NCBI GenBank assembly: GCA_023052935.1
Contig: CM041292.1
Coordinates: 104,711,906-104,775,905 of the forward strand
Direction: 5' to 3'
Length of the DNA: 64,000 nt
From: Piezodorus guildinii
Taxonomy: Eukaryota; Arthropoda; Insecta; Hemiptera; Pentatomidae
Below, in pieces: positions 1-11,440 of the stretch. The notes under the pieces were generated by a model, which ran no database searches, was not told the DNA's origin, and saw only the letters and a list, made by a program, of their open reading frames with translations. The position numbers and the translations under genes were made by a program. Position 1 is the stretch's first letter. Each line of letters begins with the position of its first letter.

Positions 1-2699
1 GATATCGGTCCTCGAAAACGGTTTCCGGTGGATAAGGCGATGAAACGCAATTTATAATGCGTCACATGATGTCACGATTATTTAATTATTATCGAAACAA
101 GAGGACTTACTAGACGAGTTATTTGTATAAACGAAATTGTGCAAATGAGCTTAAGATTTCACATTATAGACCTATAACACAAGGACTTAAAAAAAAAATA
201 TTTTAGAACAAACAATTTTCAAAATTTGCCATATCTACTAAATAAAATTAAATAATAAAAACTAAGAAATGTGACTGATTAATTCATTTTTATCTATTTC
301 TAGAATTCAGATGCACCCTTGACTGCTTCTCGCTGTAGTCTCGTTTCTTGTTTACGAATTAATACCATTGTGAAATACAGATTATGTTTATTTATTAATG
401 AATAGAAAATTATTAATTTTACATAAATCATACATAACTTCGTATGTTTTATATACATGACACATTAATATTTATCAGATCAATATATAATTGTAAGAGA
501 ATAAAATTTGTTTCGTCGATATTATTAGAAAATAACAAAACCAGAATATTAAGCCTCCTAATAATCAATAACTGGTCATTTAGCACAATCTGGAATTAAC
601 AAGGAAATAAAATCACATTTTACTGAACAAATATACTAAACATAATTTTTAAAAAATTTATTAATAACATGACCGTGATCACTTGAAGACATCAAAATGA
701 ATGTATAGTGTTTTAACATCCTAAAAGCTATTTTATATTACTAAATATACTTAATAATCATATAATATTTATGATCGGACAATGAGCAATATTACTATGA
801 ATATTAAACGAAATGTTCTTAATTTTAAAAATAATACATAAATCAGTTAATAACGATTTTTGTATTTAGTTTTAATTAAGGTTATTTTAATTTTGTTAGA
901 AAAGCAAACATTGAATTGAAGGTAAAAGCAACGCGGAATACATTTTAGAAGAGTTGTTTACAACAAGCGATTGTGAAAAGTTTATTAGCATGTAGGTGAT
1001 AAGAGATGTTCAGAGCCTTCAAAATTTAAGCAAAAAAAGATACCGACAGCTTATCTAATAGTGAAAGAAGCGAAACGCTGCCTTAGCACTTCCTAGTCCT
1101 ATAATTAATGAGTAAAAGATTACCAGCAGTTGTGGGGATCCAGGAGGGCGAATAGAGCCCCGCCCTTTAGAAAACTTAATTAAATGACATCCTACACTGA
1201 AGAATTTATAGTTCTAAACGAAGTTTTTTCGTGATACCACTCTACAACCACAAAAATTAAATAAAATTTCAAAATATCGATGAATAAAGTTTACTATGTA
1301 GAACCCATAGTACAACTGCATAATATCGGAGCCCATACTATACAAAAAATAAAGAATAAAAGTATAAAAAAAAAGTAAGCAATAGCTCCTTAAACATAAA
1401 ATGACTAAATACTATAAAAATACATTATAACAGTTAAACAACATTAAAAGATTATATTAAATGTAAACATAGTAAGATAAAAATATCTGAACCTATTTTA
1501 TACTCTTACTTATACCAAATGCATGATGGCAATGGTTTGCATTGTCGAGGAACTAAATAAATACACTACTATATGTAAGGAACAAAATAGATTTCCAAAG
1601 TATAAATGATGGATAAAATAATGAAAAAATATAGATGCCAAAAGAAGCAAAGTCAATCGACTTTTACAGCCGTATATTTTATAAATTTTCGAGGTAGCCA
1701 ACATATGTCTTCCATAGAAAGTATTCAAAACTGCCAAATAAACCTGACTTATTGGAATCGGATATTGTTTTGATTCACAGATTTCTTTCTCTTGTATCAG
1801 TTTGTTTTGAGTTCGTGTTATTTTCGAAAAAAGAAAATAATTTGATATGTTATCACCAACAACCATATGGATCCACTTACACTGATGACAAAAAATTCGT
1901 CGAAAAAACGAAACCACAAAAATATAGCAATAATTCGAAAATTTTAATGTTATCGATCCTTTTATACCTATGACGGACCCAAAAATAGGTTTTCAAAGAG
2001 GAAGTTGAATGTTAAAAGTTGAGTTATTTAAAAACTTTAATTAAGCCAAACAGGCTTACAGTAATTCAGGAGTGTGGGCACTCATAGATATTTACTTGTA
2101 GCATTTTTAACAAGACTTACATCCATATTTTTTATAATGTCGAATATAATTAAAAATTTAACTTAAGAATTTAAATAAAAATTTAACGGCATAAGAAACA
2201 AAAAAGGAAAAAGAAATGACCAGTGTTCATCTTTCGATGGATCTGTCAGAGTTTATTACAATGACATATTAAAAATGACCTGTGTCTGATTTCATGCTAC
2301 TATAACAGTAAAGAACAAGAAGAAGGTAAAAAGTAAAGTTTACATAAAGTTGTATGTAAAGTTTCACGATTTTACACTTTTGTTCTATCTTACCATGCTC
2401 TTTTGTTTGCGTTTAAAAAAAAGTCACGTTTTCACAATGGGTCTGTCCTGATCTATCAAGTCCTGACTTATTATCAAGTTTGATGATAGCTAAAAGTCGC
2501 TTTAAATAGATACCTCATGATTTCACAGTTATAAAAAGTTTGTGCAGTGAATAAGTTTCCACTGGTTAAAATTTGTCTTGACTACGATAATTAATGTAGA
2601 GATGTTTACATTAATTTTCATGAATTTCAGAGTTGTGAGAAGTAATGTAAATCATTTAGAATATAAATAACAGCAATCATTCATCAATTAATCCTCTCT
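1..2699. other. AT-rich sequence with no recognised gene
   Basis: Only short AT-driven open frames are present (for example 1510-1917 minus and 1752-1973 plus). They overlap each other on opposite strands, are rich in I/F/Y/N/K and show no motif I recognise. I see no repeat family from the rest of the window here, no microsatellite and no SINE-like B box. Confidence 0.6.
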
Positions 2700-2712
2700 A
2701 AGTTTTGTAAGA
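2700..2712. repeat. Left target-site duplication of the 2.7 kb LINE
   Basis: AAGTTTTGTAAGA is repeated exactly at 5460-5472, on the other side of the (AAG)n tail. This fits target-primed reverse transcription. Confidence 0.85.
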
Positions 2713-2771
2713 ATCTAAATTTAAGATTTAGATAAATAAAGATTTAAATCCTTGACTTCCAACCAATTAAC
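2713..2771 (+). other. Non-coding filler at the LINE 5' junction with a short palindrome
   Basis: These 59 bases lie between the left target duplication and the first recognisable endonuclease codons. They do not read as the expected protein. They begin with an inverted repeat, ATCTAAAT-TTAAG-ATTTAGAT, at 2713-2733. Extra or snap-back sequence at truncated LINE 5' ends is a known by-product of target-primed reverse transcription. The alternative is a genuine element 5' UTR joined by an internal deletion. Confidence 0.5.
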
Positions 2772-3389
2772 GAAAGGCTTTGCAAACTACGCATTAGAGG
2801 GCATTTCAGAAACATTAGTTTGATTTGTGTTCATGCACCCACAGAAGAGAAGGATGAGGAGTTGAAAGATACCTTCTATGAACAATTAGAAGCTGCTTAT
2901 AATACCTGTCCCAACTATGATATGAAAATCGTCCTAGGAGATTTCAATGCGCAAGTCGGGAAGGAGATAGAGCTGAGACCAACAATTGGAGCGCATAGTT
3001 TACATCAAGTGACAAATGACAATGGACTAAGGATGGTAAGTTTTGCAACCGTGAAATCCATGGCAGTCATGAGTACTATGTTCCCTCATAAAAAAGTGCA
3101 CAAAGAAACATGGCACTCTCCAGATGGTACCTCTGCAAGCCAAATTGATCACGTACTGGTCTCCACCAAAAATTTCAGCTGTGTAAATGATGTACGGTCA
3201 TATAGAGGATATGATGTTAACTCCGATCACTACTTAGTAATCATAAAACTTCACCAAAAAATAAAATGCTCTACAAAGAAACCAATGCCCCGAAGTGAGC
3301 AGTGGAATACAGAACGCCTCGGGACTGAAGAAGAGAGTGATAGATTTACCGAGAAGTTCCATGAGACAGTTATGAGTAATAATAGTTAG
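2772..3389 (+). pseudogene. LINE endonuclease domain, N-terminally truncated
   Basis: C-terminal two thirds of an exonuclease/endonuclease/phosphatase-type domain, which nicks target DNA to prime reverse transcription. In frame from codon 2772 (ERLCKLRIRG...) it shows ICVHAPTEEKDE, the catalytic-core motif LGDFNAQVG near 2934-2960, SQIDHVL near 3138-3158, and SDHYLV near 3222-3240 (the conserved SDH). The frame closes at TAG 3387-3389, but the protein continues in another frame from about 3391, so a frameshift lies near 3385-3391. An ATG at 2822 is not expected to be a real start, because homology begins upstream of it. Confidence 0.85.
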
Positions 3390-3390
3390 T

Positions 3391-4968
3391 GAAGGTACGG
3401 AAACTATTGAAAGTAGGTGGAGACGCATCAAGACAGGTTTAACGCAGTCTGCAAAAGAAGTGTGTGGAGTAAAGAAAAGAAGTCATCGTAACGGTTGGTT
3501 TGATGAAGAATGCGAGCAGGCTGTCCAGATAAGGAATGAAAAAAGACTAATCTGGATTAGTAGAAATACACGGCAGAGCTTCAAGCAGTACAAAGATGCC
3601 AGGAAACTCGCGAAGGGATTGGTTAGGAGAAAAAAGAAGGAATCACTAATGAAGCAAATCAAGGACATAGAAAACGCAAAAAGAAAAAATGAATCACGCA
3701 AATTCTACAGATCGGTGAATCACATCAAAAGCGAACCGACTAGGAAAGGAAACCTAATAAGGGACGACCAGGGTAAAATGCTAATGCTGGAAGAAGAGGT
3801 ACAGGAAAGGTGGCGACAGTATTTCGGGAACCTGCTGAACCCAAGAGATTCGGAGACCAACGAGGGAGATCAAGCCCAGTTACCATTGAGGACAAATGAG
3901 GATGACTTGGAAACCATTCCACCAGATGTAGAGGACATCGAAGACATCCTTAATAAACTCAAAAATAATAAAGCGCCAGGTAATGATGGACTGCCCGCAG
4001 AGTTGTTAAAAGCGGGACATAATGAAGTTGCAAAGGAACTGCAGGAACTGGTAGCTCAGATATGGGAAGAGGAACGTCTGCCTGAAGAATGGAATAAGGC
4101 TCTTGTAGTGCCCGTGTACAAGAAGAAGGGCGAGTCAACAATATGCAGTAACTATCGGGGGATTAGTTTGCTAAGTGCGGCATATAAAATTTTCTCCATA
4201 ACCCTTTATAACAGGCTCCTCCCATATGTAGAACAGAAACTGGGCGACTATCAGGGTGGTTTTCGGCCCAATAGGTCCACTATTGATCAAATCTTCACCC
4301 TGAAGCAAATCTGTGAGAAGATGAATGAGTTTCAGCAGACTACCTGGATGTTGTTTGTCGATTTTAAGGCCGCCTATGATACCATAGTTAGGAGTAAGCT
4401 CGTAGTAGCCATGCATGAACTGGGACTACCATGTAAACTAATTCGTTTAGTAAAATGCACAATGGCAAATACAATTTGCCAAGTTAAATGCTGTGGGCTA
4501 TCGGAGCCGTTTGAAGTAGAAGGTGGTCTGAGACAAGGAGATCCAATAGCTCCTCTTCTGTTCAATATTGCTCTGCAAGTTATCATCAATAGGGCGGAAT
4601 TAGAACAACAAGGGACAATATTTACGAAGATGTCTCAAATTCTCGCATATGCAGATGACGTGGTCATTATTGGTAGATCCCTGCCGAGCATAAGAGCGAC
4701 CTTTGAAGCAATGGACAAGGAAGCAGGAAAGATCGGTCTAAAAGTCAACGAGCTGAAAACTAAGATAATGGTACTAGGCACACGAATGGACCAGAGGCAG
4801 AGTCATTATGAAATGGGACCCTATAAAATAGAACTGGTAAGAAGTTTTCAGTATCTAGGCTCTATTATAAATGATGACCTGAAGGAAGAAGAAGAGGTAA
4901 GGAAGCGTATAGCAGCTGGTAAAGAGCCTATTTTTCCTTATCAAAGCTATTTAGAAGCAAGCTTTTGA
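3391..4968 (+). pseudogene. LINE reverse transcriptase domain
   Basis: Reverse transcriptase of the same LINE. The first ATG-like codon in this frame is at 3460, but the reading continues upstream to about 3391, picking up just after the endonuclease frame stops. Ordered RT motifs are visible: NNKAPGNDGLPAELLK (about 3964-4011), VPVYKKKG, NYRGISLL, YQGGFRPNRSTIDQIF, the first catalytic Asp in LFVDFKAAYD (about 4353), GLRQGDPIAPLLFNIAL, and the active site YADDVVIIGR near 4648. The frame then runs into unrelated residues after RKRIAAGKE and stops at 4966-4968. The true continuation lies in frame 0 from about 4927, so a small indel near 4920 breaks it. Confidence 0.9.
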
Positions 4969-5444
4969 GCCGCTCCACCAAGTTGATGCTATACAAAACC
5001 CTTGTAAGACCAGTGGTTACGTACGGTGGAGAAACGTGGATCCTCAACAACAAAAATGTGGACCTGCTTGATAGGTTTGAACGGGTAATCCTAAGGAGAA
5101 TCCTGGGAGCCGTATTTGAGGATGGTCAATGGCGGCGGAGGAAAAATAAGGAATTGTTTCAGCTCTACCAGGATATCAGTATCTCCTCTCATATTAAGAT
5201 ACAGAGGTTAAAATGGATTGGGCACGTGATGAGGATGAATTGTGACAGGGTTGCAAGTAGAGTGTACAGGAATGTTCCGGATGGCCGGCGCCGGCGTGGC
5301 AGGCCGAAGGGTCGATGGAAGGATGGTGTAGGGAAGGATCTTAGACAGCTCGGGATCTCTCTGAGACGAGCTGAGGATCGAGAAGGATGGTTGGCGACTG
5401 TTGAGCAGGCCAAGGGCGGCCTCATGCGCCTGTTGAGCCAGTAG
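4927..5444 (+). pseudogene. LINE RT C-terminal region
   Basis: Continuation of the reverse transcriptase polyprotein in a different frame. It contains the thumb/connection motif LYKTLVRPVVTYGGETW (about 4990-5040) and the C-terminal block IQRLKWIGHVMRM...GRRRRGRPKGRWKDG (about 5200-5325) typical of this group of LINEs. It ends at TAG 5442-5444, directly abutting the (AAG)n tail. I choose about 4927 as the left edge because the homologous reading (AYFSLSKLFRSKLLSRS) continues upstream of the first methionine in this frame. Confidence 0.85.
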
Positions 5445-5459
5445 AAGAAGAAGAAGAAG

Positions 5460-5472
5460 AAGTTTTGTAAGA
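5460..5472. repeat. Right target-site duplication of the 2.7 kb LINE
   Basis: Exact 13-bp match to 2700-2712, immediately downstream of the (AAG)n tail. Confidence 0.85.
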
Positions 5473-6073
5473 GTACAGAGATAAACAAATAAAATTTGTT
5501 GGATAATCATTCTGTTGAGAAAAAAATTTCCTTTGGGAAAAGGGTAAGAACATAATTTTTACACACCCTTCAGTCCGAAGTATTATCTTTTCATTTTTTT
5601 ATTTTGGCAGAATAACAACAAATATCGATATTACTTATCATGGGGAACTATTTTTATAGATCTTTCAGCTTGCCGATGACAGCGAAAGATTGTCAACAAC
5701 GGCCGATTCAACTAAAAGTTTTCTCGAAAGTTCCCGAACAATAGCTCTTGGATTTTCTTCAATCGAGGTTCACAGATGGTCATAATCCACAAAAGTTTTT
5801 TAAATCTTTTATTTTTTTAATGCTGAAATCGATATCACTCTTTTATTAGTATCAGTGACACAAAGACCTGCAAATCTAGCTATTTGAAAGCAATACTATT
5901 TGAGGAATTTAATTGAAAAACGATTTATTTGCGAGTCGCGAGCTCCTTAACAAAGCTACTCAAGCAATATTGATTAATTAATAATTAATAATTGATGATA
6001 CGAACGTAGTAAGTGAAATTCAATTTAGAAATTTGAACTGTTTAGAACAAAAAAATGAATCGATAAATTACCT

Positions 6074-6077
<4 letters not shown>
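5473..6077. other. No gene recognised
   Basis: AT-rich sequence between the LINE and a (TA)n tract. I recognise no coding or repeat motif apart from a short 'gtaagtgaaatt' phrase near 6010 that resembles the inner part of the family A ends. Confidence 0.5.

Positions 6078-6119
<42 letters not shown>
6078..6119. repeat. (TA)n microsatellite
   Basis: About 42 bases of uninterrupted TA dinucleotides. Confidence 0.95.
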
Positions 6120-6122
<3 letters not shown>

Positions 6123-6269
6123 CATTTTAAAGAACATGAGACAAATCATATTAAATGTCATGGTTAGTTAGCATCATTCATTATTATCAATCGTGAATTA
6201 GAAGCATATGATTTAATATAAAATTATTAAATTGCTACGTATAATAATCAGTAATATTACATCACCTTT

Positions 6270-6625
6270 AACAACTTTGTGTATCAGATAGTTCTTTATC
6301 AATACTTATAAGATGATATGGTTAATCATTTGGAATGCAGAAAATTTAAGGTACTCCAGAGAAGGAAAATACAATAATTAGCCATTAATGCCTTGCCATA
6401 CTATTTTAATCAGAATGAAACCTATATGTTATAAAAGCCATTAAATTTTACATCGATATAGACAGTTTAATTATAATCGTTAAAGCTGTTTTTGAGCAAA
6501 TTGTAAAAATGTTAAAATGCATGGTATAAAGTCGCTCTTCTGTTTTGCCGATTTTTATGAAAAAGTTGCTGTAAGATCACGGGCGTATAGCTGTTTAAAA
6601 TATGAAATTTTAGTTTTGTATCACA
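6270..6625 (+). repeat. Family A interspersed repeat, partial diverged copy
   Basis: Shares an ordered series of phrases with 8756-9165, 35590-35985 and 52240-52700: 'aagatgatatggttaat', 'tttaaggtactccagagaagg', a degraded 'taagccctgtcagacc' block, 'catcgatatag', 'aaaatgcatggtataaag', 'ctcttctg' and 'gggcgtatag'. No open reading frame is conserved. The repeat ends near 'tatgaaattttag'. Both inverted ends of the family are missing here. Confidence 0.75.
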
Positions 6626-7594
6626 TGAAAGACGGTGAAGAGCATTGAAAGAGGACTAATTGTAAACAAAAAACAAACAACAGAAAAAACATGACAAATA
6701 ATAATTGAACAAAACTATCACTCAAATACTTATGTACTTATGATTACAATTATAATTAATTGTAGAAATAAGAGGACAAATAATAATAAAAATAATAAAA
6801 CTAGTAAGCTTTAAGATTTAGTGCAGCAACAAATAGAAAAAACCTAAAACGTTGAATAAAAATAATTAAATTTGGTCTTCCACAATGATAGGCCCCTGCC
6901 AACTAAACCACATTACACGGTGAAGATCTCAAGACTCCAACTAGGTTTCGCATACTACATGCTGAATCCGTGATACCAGGAAAAAGATAACCTGGAAAGC
7001 TCCAAGTTCTGGCTCTATTCCAAACACACATTAGCAGGACCGTTTATTCAGTATATCTTGTAAACCAAGAATATCTACTAGCAGTGGAATGGGTGACCGG
7101 GGACAGTCACCCAACCAGCACTACCAGTTTTAAATATTGTAAAAAGAAAAAAAATGTTCCGATAGAAGGTATAAAGAAAAACGGAACAAAGAAAAAGTAG
7201 AAAATAGAGAATAGGTTTCGATTCCATCACGTCTTTGAGCCAAAGTAAAAAGGATTTAAAAGAAATTCAGAGAAACGTTCTGTACAGTTTCGAAGATCAT
7301 TCTAGTCGATTTCCTAAGAATAAGAGACTAAAGAAAATAAAAAGTAGTCTCAGTATATCTTTTTCACTTTTTAAATTGATTTAATTTTTAAAAGAAAATA
7401 ACAAAAAGCAAATAATAAAAAGTTCATGCACGAACGGCTGTTAACAATAAACACAGTTTTACATTTCTGTTTTTATAATAAATTACACTATGTTCTTACG
7501 TAAAACACTGATTTAATTCTAATCACTGAAGTGCACCGATTGAAGAGAAATTAAAAAAAAAAGAATATTACAATTAAAAGATGATATAAATAAA
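6626..7594. other. No gene recognised; one GC-richer patch with a small hairpin
   Basis: 6880-7130 is less AT-rich than its surroundings and contains a short hairpin (GGGTGAC at 7091-7097 pairing with GTCACCC at 7106-7112). I see no coding frame and cannot assign it to a repeat family. Confidence 0.4.
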
Positions 7595-8755
7595 AATTTC
7601 TGATTCCTGAACTTTAAATTTTTAGCTATTATCAATAATAACCGATTTTATGGGGAATCAAATCTATTGGCCACACAGATCGTTTTTGTTTTGTATTTAT
7701 AACATTGTTTATCGCCGTTTATTGAATATAAACCTCTTTTGCTTTTGGTTGATTATTTTCAAGAATGAACGTTTGTAATTGACAAGAATAAAGAAAAAAT
7801 ACCCATTATCAGTATTCGAGAACTTACTAAGTTTCTCAACAAAGAATAGAGAATTATATTTTCTACAAAATGAACAAGAATCACTGAAATCTGTTCAGAA
7901 ATAACATTTTGAAATAAGCAGTGGAGTTAGGCCATTTTCCTTGAATTATTTATCGCTTTTCATAATAGTTAATAGCCTATCAACAGCTATATTAACATAC
8001 CCTTATATAGTTATTTGTAAATAATAAAATATTTTGTAATAGTTTGCAGCCTTTTTTTCCTTCTATATTAAATAATAACCAAGTTTTGAGAATATTACAT
8101 ATCTCCTTTTTTATCATTTTTTTTTCTAAATCTTTGGATAACGCGGTTTATCTATTCTGAAACTCTCTACACATGTTTCTCTATCTTCTAAAATAACTGA
8201 GTTGATGTTTGTACATATAGGTAAAATTTCAATTTTTTTTTTTTTTTATAATTAATTGTGGTGAACTAATCCTAAAAATCAATAGATCCTTTTTTCATCT
8301 TCGAAAATAACTGAGTAATAAGCATAGCAATAAAACCGAGAATTCATTTTTCGTTCTCCGCGCATCGTGATCCTGAAACTCTATACAATATTTGTCTATC
8401 TTAAAAAATAACTGAGTTATGGGAGTATTTATGGGTAAAATTGTAATTGTTTTTCTTTTCTTTTCTATAATTATTCATGTTTTTTGATTAGAGAACAATG
8501 CAAAAAAAATTTCTCTATCTTAAAAAATAATAGTTATTGAATTAAATACTTTTTAATCGAACACCAATTTAAAACTTATATCATCACCCAGGTGTTAGTA
8601 TCATTGTCCGATGCCCTGATATTATGGAGCTAAGCTTAAAAAAAAAATGTTCTTGTAGTTTTAGAGAAAAGCCACAGACGGCGTACAGACTGACGGAAGT
8701 TTATTTTACGTAACTTAAGTCCACGCATTTTGAGGGGAGGTATTTTTTTATTTCA
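7595..8755 (+). repeat. Composite interspersed repeat, degenerate copy with an internal periodic motif
   Basis: Shares phrases in order with 9770-10640 and 29220-30065: 'tcaataataaccgattttatggggaatcaaatctat' near 7630-7665 (longer than a chance match), then four spaced occurrences of 'tctatctt-n-aaaaataactgagttat' at about 8180, 8297, 8398 and 8516 (spacings near 100-118), then 'cagacggcgtacagac' and 'aagtccacgcattttgagggg' near 8670-8740. No coding capacity is visible. It joins family A sequence at about 8755. Confidence 0.65.
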
Positions 8756-9165
8756 AACTATCGGCCTTTAAGCCCTGTCAGATTATTTCAATGAGAATGA
8801 AACCTACATTATATTAAAGCTCATTAAATTTTACATCAATATAGCAAGTTAAATCAAAATCGTTAGAGCTGTTTTTAAGAAAATCGTATAAAGGTGCAAA
8901 ATACATGCTATAAAGTTGCTCTTCTGGTTAGCTGATTTGATGAAAGTTTTTGTAACATTTCGGCCATATAGTTGTCTAAATATGAAATTTTAGTTTCTAG
9001 GACTTTTCGTTTACGCTCGAATTACCACGACACACACAACAGACTTTTTTGGGACTTGGTCATTTGACTCAGGAGACCTTGAACACTGAAATTCGAAAAT
9101 TTTCACGATCGCAATACTTTCCCTTACTAAGATATATTTCATATATAGGTAAGTGAAATTAATAA
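8756..9165 (+). repeat. Family A interspersed repeat, 3' part
   Basis: Matches the 52 kb copy through 'cctttaagccctgtcagatt', 'aaacctacattatattaaagc', 'catcaatatagcaag', 'aatcgttagagctgttttt', 'ctcttctggtta', a cacaca tract near 9030 and 'gggacttggtcatttgactcagg'. It continues to 'cgatcgcaatactttcccttac' near 9110 and ends in 'ataggtaagtgaaatt' near 9145-9160, the inner part of the family's right inverted end. The left half is missing. Confidence 0.75.
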
Positions 9166-9769
9166 GTAGTATTCCTTCAAAAAACTTAAAAAAATTATAG
9201 AAAAATAAAATAAAACAAAAAAATGTATCAATTTTCCATCTTTATGGTAAGTGAAGTGTATTTTCAATATTTATCATTTTAAATTTAAAAAATAAAAATA
9301 ACGCGAGATAGTTATTATAGGCTCAGGAAACAGCTAAAATGGCTAAATGATTAGAAAAAAAAAGTGATAGGTCAGAAGAAACAAGAGTATTCATTGAAAT
9401 AAAATTAATAAACCGAAGGTAAGGTACGTTTATCTATCTGCTTGTGTTAGCTGAAAAAAAGATTCATTGACAAAAAAATCTGGCTGATCCACAAAACTGG
9501 GGTCAATAATCCAGGAACGTGATATTTTTTACCAAGTTAGATTTTAATGTTCAGAATTAATTATCTTGACGTGACATAACAATCCCTTTGAAATTTTCAA
9601 AGAAAAGAAAGCTTGGAATCAATATTTTTTATAATTAGCAGATAGTTCATAAGAATATAAAATTATAAGAAGGTAACAACATGACATATTTACAGTAATA
9701 TTACATTATTTAAAAAAACACAAGGTATCCAGCAAGCCATTTCGAATACTTAAAGATGTTCAAAAAAAC
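9166..9769. other. No gene recognised
   Basis: AT-rich sequence with no motif, repeat or open frame that I can support. Confidence 0.5.
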
Positions 9770-10640
9770 GCTGCAAATTATTACACAATGGTTTATTATT
9801 TTCAAATAACAATGTTAGAGTATAACTGTTTATAGGCAATTAACTAATATGAAAATCAATAAATAATTAAAATTAAAATGGCATATCACCACTGTTAATT
9901 TCAAAACACTTTGTCTCTTCTAGTTCTGAGCCAATTTCAATGATTCTTTTTTTCATTTTGTAGAAAATTTAATTCTCTAAAAATATTAAGAAATTTGGCA
10001 TTTCTTTATTTATTAATTTGGAGAAACGGATGAATCTTGCTTTAAAAGAAACTGGAATCTAAATTTTTGAAATACCCATAGTTGGGCTGAAGGAAAACCT
10101 CATACGACTGATGCTGGACATTACCAACATACCTTCCTTATCTTTGAATGTCTGGTTGTTGTATATTGTATTGAATGTTTATGTTATTGTATTGAATGTT
10201 TAGATTACTTTGGGTGGGGCTGGATGAAGTCTATGGTTCATTCTGCGACAGTTTGCTCGCAAGAAGAGCTAAGAAATCGGATCGTGGAAGCCGCAATAAC
10301 TATGGGTATACTACCTGATGGGTAAATAAATTTGGTATTTATTTATTTATAATGATTAGTAGAAAAGGATTTTTTTTTAAATTTATTATTCGGGTCTACA
10401 GGTCTTGAAACGTAAGCCCTCGAATTTTGAGGGGGAGTAATTTTTTTTGGTCGAGTACAAAGGGTCATTATTGAAAATAATAAACCAAAAGCATTTATAC
10501 TAGACTGTACTACTATTTCCACTTTTTTCTTTCGCTTTTAGATCAAATAAAATGTACTGATTCCAGAACATCATACATTTTTTCTCTATCATTAAAAATT
10601 ACCGAGCTATCAAGGAATCATATCTGTTTTAAGTTGTGGC
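9770..10640 (+). repeat. Composite interspersed repeat, copy 2
   Basis: Begins with 'acgctgcaaattattacac' (shared with 29230 and 38950). It continues through 'gtataactgtttata', 'atggcatatcaccact', then 'cttgaaacgtaagccctcga' near 10405, 'ttttgagggggagtaat', 'aataataaaccaaaagcat' near 10480, and a 'tctctatcattaaaaattaccgagctat' block near 10583. The order of blocks is the same as at 29220-30065. About 250 bases near 10080-10330 are not shared with that copy and may be an insertion. No protein-coding frame. Confidence 0.75.
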
Positions 10641-10884
10641 TTGACCATTTACATTTTTTGTCTTTGTTTATCGCCTTATCTTGATCACGAAAATCTTTTC
10701 TATTCTTCTCTAATATCTAATTTTAAATATAATGGGATATTAATATGTTACGAACACGCTGACTAACTAACGATGGAGATTCTTTTAAAAGTAAATTTGA
10801 CAAATTCAAAAGCTAGATGTAACAATTGAATCAAGTTAATTTTAAAATGCAATAGATTTATGAGTAGAGCGCACGTTTTATTAT

Positions 10885-11440
10885 TTTTAATAACGAAAAT
10901 TTGTAATCGACCAAAAAAAAATTACCACTCTCCCCACAAAATTTGAGAGCATACGTTTTAAGATACGTACAACCTGAATAATAAATAAAAAATATCCGTT
11001 TGCCCGCCATCCGCGGCATTTCTCTGACACTACTGGACTAATGTCTTTTTTGTTTTATAACAGCATAAAAATACTAGGGATGCATCGATGAACCTAACAC
11101 CTAGAATTTGATATCAGCTGGTTATGTTTAAAATGGTGGCCGGTTAAAAGTGATTTAATTCTATAACTCAGTTATTTTTGAATATAAACAAACATATTTT
11201 AGTATATATAATTATAAAAAAGAAGAACAAAAAATTAAATTTTACACATAAACACGCCCATAACTCAATTATTTTTGAAGATGAGAAACACATGATAACA
11301 TATAAAACATATAGTTTTAGATTTTGTAAAGCGCCATAAAAAGAAAAAAAAATATAAATTGATCTATATATTCGAGTCACTAATTATTATAGATGTAATT
11401 CCACCAAAAATCTGTTATTAATTAAGATAGAGAAAAAACG
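10885..11440 (-). repeat. Composite interspersed repeat, inverted copy
   Basis: Read on the minus strand it repeats the family phrases: 'tctctatctt' with 'taactgagttat', 'ggccggccaccattttaa', 'ataaccagctgatatcaa', 'gagaaatgccgcggatgg', 'aaacgtatgctctcaaatttt' and 'ggtcgattacaaa'. It faces the plus-strand copy ending near 10640, so the two form a diverged inverted pair about 250-400 bases apart. Confidence 0.7.

Larger units (their letters stand above)
2713..5459 (+). mobile_element. 5'-truncated RTE-like non-LTR retrotransposon (LINE) copy
   Basis: This is a LINE insertion bounded by a perfect 13-bp target-site duplication, AAGTTTTGTAAGA, at 2700-2712 and 5460-5472. It encodes, in order, the C-terminal part of an apurinic-like endonuclease, a reverse transcriptase with a YADD active site, and a C-terminal region rich in R/G/W. 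Coding similarity starts abruptly at about 2772, inside the endonuclease, so the copy is 5' truncated. The coding region ends with TAG at 5442-5444 and runs directly into an (AAG)n tail, so there is essentially no 3' UTR, as is usual in RTE-type elements. Two frameshifts make the copy inactive. The clade call rests on the endonuclease-RT layout and the short repeat tail and is an inference. The target duplication is seen directly. Confidence 0.9.

Noticed and set aside
1510..1917. 135-codon minus-strand open frame
   Set aside because: Composition is driven by AT content, it overlaps another frame on the plus strand, and it has no motif or flanking signals.
5189..5510. Minus-strand frames over the LINE C terminus
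   Set aside because: They read the (AAG)n tail as poly-Leu/Phe and oppose a recognisable RT C-terminal block.
7081..7115. 5S-rRNA-like phrase (GAATGGGTGACC)
   Set aside because: Only about a dozen bases resemble the 5S box C region. The rest of the gene and its boxes are absent.
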